Below the pieces are notes generated by a model, which worked only from the letters and a program-made list of their open reading frames with translations, was not told the origin of the DNA and made no database searches. From positions 1 through 10,302 of the forward strand of contig JAAXHV010000147.1 of NCBI GenBank assembly GCA_012270695.1: DNA of 10,302 nucleotides, written 5' to 3'. Positions 5,890 to 10,302 of this stretch are shown in pieces. How positions within the stretch are numbered: the first letter of the stretch is position 1; each line of letters starts with the position of its first letter. The stretch comes from Gammaproteobacteria bacterium (GTDB lineage Bacteria > Pseudomonadota > Gammaproteobacteria > Eutrophobiales > Eutrophobiaceae). The position numbers were made by a program, and so were the translations under genes.

Positions 5890-6429
5890 TTATAGCATGC
5901 GTTTGAGTGTGTCGTCCCTGTTGATCAAGTGATGTTTCAACGCCGCGCCTGCATGCCCGGCAACCAGGAACAAGGTGGCGTACGCCAGGTAGTAGTGCAC
6001 CATGATGGCCAGTTCCCTGAGTTCCTCATCCACGTCAACGAGCGCCGGTATTGCAAACCAGTTGAACAACTGGACGGGTTTTCCCGCGGAAGTGGAAATC
6101 AGGTAACCGGTAACGGGTATCAGCAACATCATGCCCCACAAAACGTAGTGCATGAGCTTGGCCCCGGTCTTTTCCCAGTGCCGTAAACCAGCTAACGGTG
6201 CCGGTGCCGGCGTATATTGTTGCCAACCTATCTTGACCAGCGCCAGGGCCAGCGCCAGGATACCCAGTGACTTATGGTAATGCAGCGAATCGTTATACCA
6301 CTTGTCATAGTAAGTCAGATCCACCATGTACCAACCCAGCCAGATCAGGCCAAGAATGAGGATTGCGATGAGCCAGTGCAGCAGTTTGCTGAACAGGCCG
6401 AACCGGGACAGGGTGTTTCTGAGCAACAT
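5890..6429 (-). CDS. Cytochrome b561 family protein
   Basis: 179-residue inner-membrane dihaem cytochrome with four predicted helices (about 17-37, 50-69, 90-112, 142-165). The histidines expected to bind haem are visible: H18 in helix 1 (KLLHWL), H50 and H52 at the start of helix 2 (HYHKSLG), H94 before helix 3 (LMHYVLW) and H145/H159 in helix 4 (VHYYLAY, AGHAGA). Related CybB proteins oxidise ubiquinol or pass electrons between quinone and partner proteins. AGGG lies seven bases after the preceding sequence and seven before the ATG at 6429. It is the last gene of the minus-strand cluster with YceI 77 bases upstream, a pairing also known from the E. coli yceI/yceJ locus. The stop codon lies directly against the inverted-repeat element. 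Here it may serve as electron acceptor for the GMC dehydrogenase (inference). Confidence 0.92.
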   Translation of the reverse strand: MLLRNTLSRFGLFSKLLHWLIAILILGLIWLGWYMVDLTYYDKWYNDSLHYHKSLGILALALALVKIGWQQYTPAPAPLAGLRHWEKTGAKLMHYVLWGMMLLIPVTGYLISTSAGKPVQLFNWFAIPALVDVDEELRELAIMVHYYLAYATLFLVAGHAGAALKHHLINRDDTLKRML

Positions 6430-6506
6430 GAATCAGCCCTGACCCGTCGTTCCAGCGAATGCCGGGCTCCGTAGGTCCGCCATCAGTCTGCAGGCGCTCA
6501 GACCCG

Positions 6507-7088
6507 TTATTTCCTGACCCCTTCGATATACAGATCCAGTTCCATCTCGTCCGATTTGGGACCCAGGTCATAATTCATGCCGAAATCGGAACGGCGCAGG
6601 GTCACGTTGCCTTCAAAACCTGCGCGATAGCCACCCCAGGGATCATCCCCTTCACCGATGAATTTCATGTCTATCGTAATGGGCTTGCTGACGCCGTGCA
6701 GGGTCAATATTCCTTGCAGCTTGCCGCCGTTGGCGTCGCCGTCATACTTCGTGCTCTTGAACGTTGCTTCCGGGTATTTTTCCACGTCCAGGAAATCCGC
6801 TTCCCGGAGGTGTTTGTCCCGTTCCGCATGATTGGAATCGATACTGGCCGTTTTAATCGTCACGTTGATCAATGAGGCTTCAGGGTTGTCTTTATCCCAA
6901 CTGAACGAACCTCCAAAGTCATTAAAGCGGCCGGTCAGAACACTATAGCCAAGATGAATTATTCGAAACTGGACTGCTGCGTGCATACCTTCAATATCAA
7001 TTTCGTATTCAGCCGCAACGGCGCCCTTGCCGAGTACGGTCAAAACAGAAGAAAGCAGGACGATATACAGAATACGTTTTAAAGTCAT
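6507..7088 (-). CDS. yceI: YceI-family periplasmic lipid-binding-fold protein
   Basis: 193 residues from the ATG at 7088, which has a good Shine-Dalgarno AAGGAG seven bases upstream; an ATG at 7115 would add nine residues in front of an otherwise normal signal peptide and is less likely. The signal peptide (about 1-25, ending AVAA before EYEID) predicts periplasmic location. The mature part shows the YceI beta-barrel pattern: HAAVQFRIIHLGYSVLTGRF, SINVTIKTASIDSN-like strand, the HLREADFLDVEKYPEATFKS signature, GILTLHGVSKPI, GFEGNVTLRRSDFGM and a terminal ELDLYIEGV. Structures of the family hold long isoprenoid chains in the barrel. It lies between a GMC dehydrogenase and a b561 cytochrome, so a role in handling quinone or another lipid for that chain is plausible. 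Its function in any organism is not well settled. Confidence 0.92.
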   Translation of the reverse strand: MTLKRILYIVLLSSVLTVLGKGAVAAEYEIDIEGMHAAVQFRIIHLGYSVLTGRFNDFGGSFSWDKDNPEASLINVTIKTASIDSNHAERDKHLREADFLDVEKYPEATFKSTKYDGDANGGKLQGILTLHGVSKPITIDMKFIGEGDDPWGGYRAGFEGNVTLRRSDFGMNYDLGPKSDEMELDLYIEGVRK

Positions 7089-7129
7089 GAGATGTCTCCT
7101 TAAAATCCTGGTCACAATAGGAATTGACG

Positions 7130-7135
7130 ATTATA
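7130..7135 (-). promoter_or_regulatory. Possible -10 element of an internal yceI promoter
   Basis: In the 78-base gap after the GMC gene, the minus strand has a perfect TATAAT within TTTTATAATCG. The stretch expected to hold the -35 is T-rich without a consensus match. If real, yceI and the cytochrome gene could be expressed independently of the dehydrogenase genes, with a leader of about 35 bases. Confidence 0.35.
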
Positions 7136-7166
7136 AAACAGTCGTATTAAAAATAAAGGATGCCGT

Positions 7167-8738
7167 TCAGGCAATCAGCCCGCCCCAATGCCCGGCAATA
7201 TGACGGGCGGAACGCAGCGCCACAGCATGGACCGTGAAGGTGGAGTTGACGCTGGAACTGGTAGGAAAGACACTGGGCCCGCCGATGATGACATTGGGCA
7301 CGTCGTGCAGTTGCGCGTAGGCATTGGTGACCGAGGTTTTCCTGTCCCCGCCCATGATTGTGCCACCCATGATATGCTGACCGCCCGGAGGACTGTGCCA
7401 GGCTTCGGATGCGCCGGCAGCCTGGAAAATCTTCACACCCAGATCGGCTGTTTGTTGCCAGAGATTGCGGGCATTGTCATCCAGGTTGAAGGTGGCCCGC
7501 GCCAGGCGCATACCGAACCTGTCCTTACTGCCGGCAAGCTCGATACGATTGGCCTCATGCGGCAGGCATTCGCAAACTCCTACCATGGCGCCCAGGTGGC
7601 GGCTGCCTCGTCTGACGAACTCATGTAAATCATGACCGAACAGGTCGGCCCGACTCATGGCGATTCCCAGAAGATCGTTCGGCTTGGTGCCCAGACCGAT
7701 CTCCCACTGGCGGCTGCCGAATATATCCTTGCTTTTTTCCTTCTCAAAGCCGTCCTGGCTGAATAACTGGCCGCCGGTCACGCCGAAATAGCAGCGTGTC
7801 TCTTCCTCGAACATGCCGAAAACATTGACCGCGGGGTGTGACATCAGGTAGCGGCCAAGCTTACCGCTCGAATTACCCAGTCCGTCAGTATGTACGTCAG
7901 TCGCCGAGTTCAGCAATATGCGGCAGTTCTCGACGGTAAACGCGGCGATGACGACCGCGTCAGCCATTTGCTCATGACGCTCTCCGGCCTTGTCATAGTA
8001 TTCGACCCCAGTGGCTTTCTCTCCCTTCCGGTCCGTGAGCACCCGGGTAACGTAACTGTCCGCCTGCATCACGGCCCCGGCCTTTACCGCCCTGGGAAGG
8101 TATTCAACCAGGGGATTGGCGAGTGCTCCGGTGGGGCATCCCGCATCACACCAGCTGTCATAGATACAAGCCGGTCTTCCCTTGTAGTCCCGGGACAGGA
8201 TGGCCACCGGGATGGGCGAGGTGCGCAGGTCCAGCGCGGCGAAACCGCGCGCCAGGATCTCACCGTGCTCGAACACGGATAACGGCGGCAGCGGATAAGG
8301 CGCTCCCGGCGGTCGCCAGATTTCCTTTTCCGCATCGCCAGACATGCCCACGTCTTCCTGGACCTGGTCGTACCAGGGACGGAGTTCCTCGTATTCAAGC
8401 GGCCAGTCCAGCCCCTTGCCGTAGAGCGTATGTTCCTGCATGTCATCGACATGGTACCTGGGCCACACGGCATAGTGGTGCATCGCCGCGCCGCCGTAGC
8501 CGTGACCGGCATTGAAGTTGTACCAGATGCTGTCCTTACCCTCCTCTACTACGTGGGGCGCTCCCCCTTTCAGGCGCCTGGCCCAGATTTGCGAGCTGTA
8601 TAAATCGGTGAGTTTCCGGTCCGTGCCTTTCTCCAGCACCAGCACAGTTTTACCGGCTTCTGCGAAGATCGCCGCGTAGACACTGCCGGCTGCGCCACTG
8701 CCGACGATGACAACGTCCACTTTTTCCGGCTGTTTCAT
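7167..8738 (-). CDS. GMC-family FAD dehydrogenase, large subunit, with Cys motif
   Basis: 523 residues from the ATG at 8738, one base after the TGA of the upstream gene (TGATATG), so the two are coupled; a longer frame starting at 8834 would overlap that gene and adds no family sequence. The FAD-binding motif is GSGAAG (13-18), with E36 for the adenosine ribose. The C-terminal active site shows H455 (GGQHIMGGTIMGGD) and N498 (SSVNSTFTV), the His/Asn pair of GMC enzymes. There is no signal peptide; in gluconate and FAD-glucose dehydrogenases of this kind the Tat signal of the small subunit carries the large one across. C191, C197 and C201 (GRPACIYDSWCDAGCPTGA) lie where the FAD-glucose dehydrogenase alpha subunits, as I recall, have iron-sulfur ligands. 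Likely oxidises a sugar, polyol or other alcohol in the periplasm; the substrate is not readable. Confidence 0.92.
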   Translation of the reverse strand: MKQPEKVDVVIVGSGAAGSVYAAIFAEAGKTVLVLEKGTDRKLTDLYSSQIWARRLKGGAPHVVEEGKDSIWYNFNAGHGYGGAAMHHYAVWPRYHVDDMQEHTLYGKGLDWPLEYEELRPWYDQVQEDVGMSGDAEKEIWRPPGAPYPLPPLSVFEHGEILARGFAALDLRTSPIPVAILSRDYKGRPACIYDSWCDAGCPTGALANPLVEYLPRAVKAGAVMQADSYVTRVLTDRKGEKATGVEYYDKAGERHEQMADAVVIAAFTVENCRILLNSATDVHTDGLGNSSGKLGRYLMSHPAVNVFGMFEEETRCYFGVTGGQLFSQDGFEKEKSKDIFGSRQWEIGLGTKPNDLLGIAMSRADLFGHDLHEFVRRGSRHLGAMVGVCECLPHEANRIELAGSKDRFGMRLARATFNLDDNARNLWQQTADLGVKIFQAAGASEAWHSPPGGQHIMGGTIMGGDRKTSVTNAYAQLHDVPNVIIGGPSVFPTSSSVNSTFTVHAVALRSARHIAGHWGGLIA

Positions 8739-8739
8739 A

Positions 8740-9294
8740 TCACCAGGCCTGGGGTGGTTCGATATGCGCCAAGTAGGGAATACCCAGGTCCGCAAAACCT
8801 TCCATGGTGCCGTACACCACGTCCACTGCGTCATTGCGCAGAATGTGATAGACCAATGGCGGTGGCGGGCCGTTCCAATCGGATACTTTTCCGTCCCGCA
8901 GCGACTCGATCAGGCTTGCGGTGCTCGTCTCGTCGAGACTGTTGGCAGCCTTGCCGTAAACCGCTTTGCTCTGGCGGCCGATTTCCGCCAGCGCCGATCG
9001 GTAAAAGGCCAGGTAGGGCGGCTCTACGTTAAAACACTTGATGAACAGCAGGCTGTCATTGGGGTCAAGCGACAACTGCCGGTCGACAAAATGCGCGACG
9101 CCGTTTTCCCTGGCGCCGGGCAGCAGATATTCACAAATCGTCTCCAGGGTTTCGATTTCCGCCTGGTTCAGGCTTGAAAAGGGAACGTCCCTTGCATAAG
9201 CTTCACGCGGAGTAAGCAGCAGCGTCTTACCCGCCACAGTAAAGGTCAGGGCAAGGCCAGACTGCCGGATGAAATTTCTTCGGCTTAGTGACAT
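8740..9294 (-). CDS. Gluconate 2-dehydrogenase subunit 3-like, Tat-exported small subunit
   Basis: 184 residues from the ATG at 9294. The N-terminus SLSRRNFIRQSG carries a twin-arginine motif followed by a hydrophobic stretch (LALTFTVAG) and an A-x-A-like site near residue 35. The body fits the Gluconate_2-dh3 family (PF13618): an early LETICEYLLPG segment and the C-terminal LRNDAVDVVYGTMEG ... PYLAHIEPP..W block. In characterised relatives this subunit is needed for folding and Tat export of the GMC subunit encoded next to it. A longer frame to 9348 would start inside the tRNA gene and is rejected. The Shine-Dalgarno is poor (GAG three bases before the ATG). Only 20 bases separate it from the tRNA-Arg, with no room for a complete promoter outside the tRNA. 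Confidence 0.9.
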   Translation of the reverse strand: MSLSRRNFIRQSGLALTFTVAGKTLLLTPREAYARDVPFSSLNQAEIETLETICEYLLPGARENGVAHFVDRQLSLDPNDSLLFIKCFNVEPPYLAFYRSALAEIGRQSKAVYGKAANSLDETSTASLIESLRDGKVSDWNGPPPPLVYHILRNDAVDVVYGTMEGFADLGIPYLAHIEPPQAW

Positions 9295-9314
9295 GCTCAA
9301 TAATATAACAAAAA

Positions 9315-9391
9315 TGGCGCGCCCTGAGAGACTCGAACTCCCGACCACCTGGTTCGAAGCCAGGTACTCTATCCGGCTGAGCTAAGGGCGC
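9315..9391 (-). tRNA. tRNA-Arg (anticodon UCG)
   Basis: 77 bases including encoded CCA (9315-9317). The acceptor arms GCGCCCT and AGGGCGC pair fully, with G as discriminator. The D stem GCTC/GAGT has one G-U pair, the anticodon stem CCTGG/CCAGG is perfect with loop CTTCGAA (anticodon TCG), the variable loop has five bases, and the T stem GGGAG/CTCTC has one G-U pair around TTCGAGT. It reads CGA and, by wobble, CGG. No terminator follows before the next gene start 20 bases on. Confidence 0.96.
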
Positions 9392-9432
9392 ATAGTTGTG
9401 CTTTGCGGCGTTCCTGTAACCAGGTTTTATCC

Positions 9433-9547
9433 TCACGACCCAATCCTCAGGTTCGTATGGCGCACAGGCACGTCAAAATCAATGTCTTTATGAAGAATCG
9501 GCACATCGGCGCGAATTGCAACGGCGCTGATAAGACAATCGATCAAC
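9433..9547 (-). pseudogene. 3' remnant of a vapC-like PIN-domain toxin gene
   Basis: The minus strand encodes VLIDCLISAVAIRADVPILH followed by KDIDFDVPVRHTNLRIGS and TGA (9433-9435). This is the characteristic C-terminal third of VapC toxins, with the third acidic residue in DCLIxAxAI and the later acidic pair in LHxDxDF. The frame stays open back to 9621 but the sequence there (ARGQKIAFISQGDFES) is not PIN-like and no start codon or N-terminal half is present in any frame. No vapB antitoxin is visible. It lies just upstream of the tRNA-Arg. The rest of this gene-poor stretch (9548-9718) shows no gene or RNA I can support. Confidence 0.7.
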
Positions 9548-9718
9548 ACACTTTCGAAGTCGCCTTGGGAAATGAAGGCTATCTTTTGCCCCCTCGCTGC
9601 ATTGCTTTTTTCAAAATGCTTTCAGGCATACATCACATTTATATTAGTGCGCGACATACACCTACCATATACCAATACAGCATTACGATCAAAATCGTAC
9701 TTCACCAGCCAATCGAAA

Positions 9719-10302
9719 CTACCATCCCAGCAATTCCACCAGGTTTTGCACGAAGAAGAAACCGTAAAACAAGGCGGTACAAACGACCAGTCCCCGCGCC
9801 CACCAGGGGCTCCTGACGGCCCGGGGCAGGACCTTGTGGTTGAGCAACAGGATATGGACCGCGCTTACCACCAGGATGAACCCGGCGACGTTGGAGGAAA
9901 TCAGCACCAGCGCCCTGGGTTGGGCCAGGTTGATGGCGATACATCCCCACAGCACAAAGGCGCCCAGCAGGCAATAATACAGACGCCGGATATCGTTGCC
10001 GGCCATGCGCCTGATGCGCTCGCTCATACTCCAGATAAGATCGGTATTGATACGCGCCATCAGGTCGATAGTGACCAACTGGCTGCCGAATAATATCCAG
10101 AAGCCGTTGACCAGGGTAACAAAGCCCAGCAGCTCACCGCCCTCACGGGCAAGATATTCGGCCTGGAACGCACCGATGGACAAGCCGCTTAACTCCGTGC
10201 CACCCGGAACGATATGCGCAGCCAGGATACAGTTCAGAAACATGCCGACAAAACAGCCCGCAGCCCAGACCAGGATCTGGTCACAGCGCACGTACTGCCA
10301 CC
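9719..10302 (-). CDS. Nramp-family divalent metal transporter, C-terminal part (partial)
   Basis: The frame runs off the right edge, so only the last 194 or so residues are seen; the GTG at 10291 is an internal valine codon, because WQY precedes it in frame. Five hydrophobic segments are visible, including AAGCFVGMFLNCILAAHIV, LVNGFWILFGSQLVTIDLM and LYYCLLGAFVLWGCIAINLA. The stretch SSNVAGFILVVSAVHILLLN followed by HKVLPRAVRSPWWARG matches the C-terminal helices and the typical N-x-x-x-LP-x-x-x-RPPWW-like loop of a divergent Nramp group. The N-terminal metal-binding DPGN helix is outside the window, so metal choice cannot be judged. It is on the same strand as the tRNA but separated by about 330 bases and is probably an independent unit. 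Family call moderately sure. Confidence 0.72.
   Translation of the reverse strand, partial: WQYVRCDQILVWAAGCFVGMFLNCILAAHIVPGGTELSGLSIGAFQAEYLAREGGELLGFVTLVNGFWILFGSQLVTIDLMARINTDLIWSMSERIRRMAGNDIRRLYYCLLGAFVLWGCIAINLAQPRALVLISSNVAGFILVVSAVHILLLNHKVLPRAVRSPWWARGLVVCTALFYGFFFVQNLVELLGW

Noticed and set aside
7140..7149. TAATACGACT on the minus strand, identical to the first ten bases of the T7 phage promoter
   Set aside because: The match ends there; the following bases do not fit the rest of the T7 promoter and no phage polymerase context exists. Chance match.
8739..8834. Longer N-terminus for the GMC protein (32 extra residues)
   Set aside because: It overlaps the small-subunit gene, is Trp-rich without family similarity, and the ATG at 8738 places the FAD motif at the usual distance from the start.
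9684..9699. Small hairpin TACGAT-CAAA-ATCGTA just after the Nramp stop
   Set aside because: Six-base AT-containing stem with no following T-run on the minus strand; too weak to call a terminator.
9403..10093. Plus-strand frames of 137 and 173 codons across the tRNA-Nramp gap
   Set aside because: They run antisense to the vapC remnant and to the Nramp gene and resemble no protein.

Overview
The window looks like an accessory stretch of a proteobacterial, probably gammaproteobacterial, chromosome of moderate GC. That placement is an inference. It rests on a tRNA-Arg with encoded CCA, a b561/YceI pair, Tat-type export of a gluconate-dehydrogenase-like small subunit, and HigBA-like and VapC-like toxin-antitoxin pieces. 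No species can be named from the sequence alone.

Layout. 1-50: end of a plus-strand gene running in from the left. 63-687: AT-rich type II toxin-antitoxin pair (minus, toxin first) with a 16-bp palindrome in its promoter. 732-1490: SDR-fold protein (minus). 1536-1543: palindromic -10 element shared with the divergent pair 1578-3197, an exported cyclase-family (PF04199) hydrolase followed by an isochorismatase-like protein. 3208-4083: exported 2-keto-4-pentenoate hydratase-like protein (minus). 4226-5605: DASS/SLC13 anion transporter, divergent from the hydratase, with a recognisable promoter and paired repeats. 5609-5889: a 281-bp MITE-like element with perfect 22-bp terminal inverted repeats, filling the gap between two convergent genes and holding a coding-looking remnant.

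5890-9294 is a minus-strand cluster read right to left: Tat-exported Gluconate_2-dh3 small subunit, GMC flavoprotein with a three-cysteine motif, YceI, cytochrome b561. It begins 20 bases after a tRNA-Arg(UCG) gene (9315-9391) on the same strand. Beyond the tRNA lie the 3' remnant of a vapC-like PIN gene (9433 to about 9547) and the C-terminal part of an Nramp-like metal transporter (9719 to the edge).

How it may work together (inference). The left block looks like a small-molecule route in which the cyclase and hydratase act outside the cytoplasm and a DASS carrier imports an anionic product. Two neighbours have lost key residues. The SDR has three of its four tetrad residues replaced, and the isochorismatase-like protein lacks its nucleophilic cysteine and has Arg for Lys. 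They may be pseudoenzymes with binding or regulatory roles. The right block looks like a periplasmic dehydrogenase whose usual multihaem cytochrome c subunit is not present in this window. A membrane b561 and a lipid/quinone-binding-fold YceI protein sit beside it instead, suggesting a different electron exit to the quinone pool.
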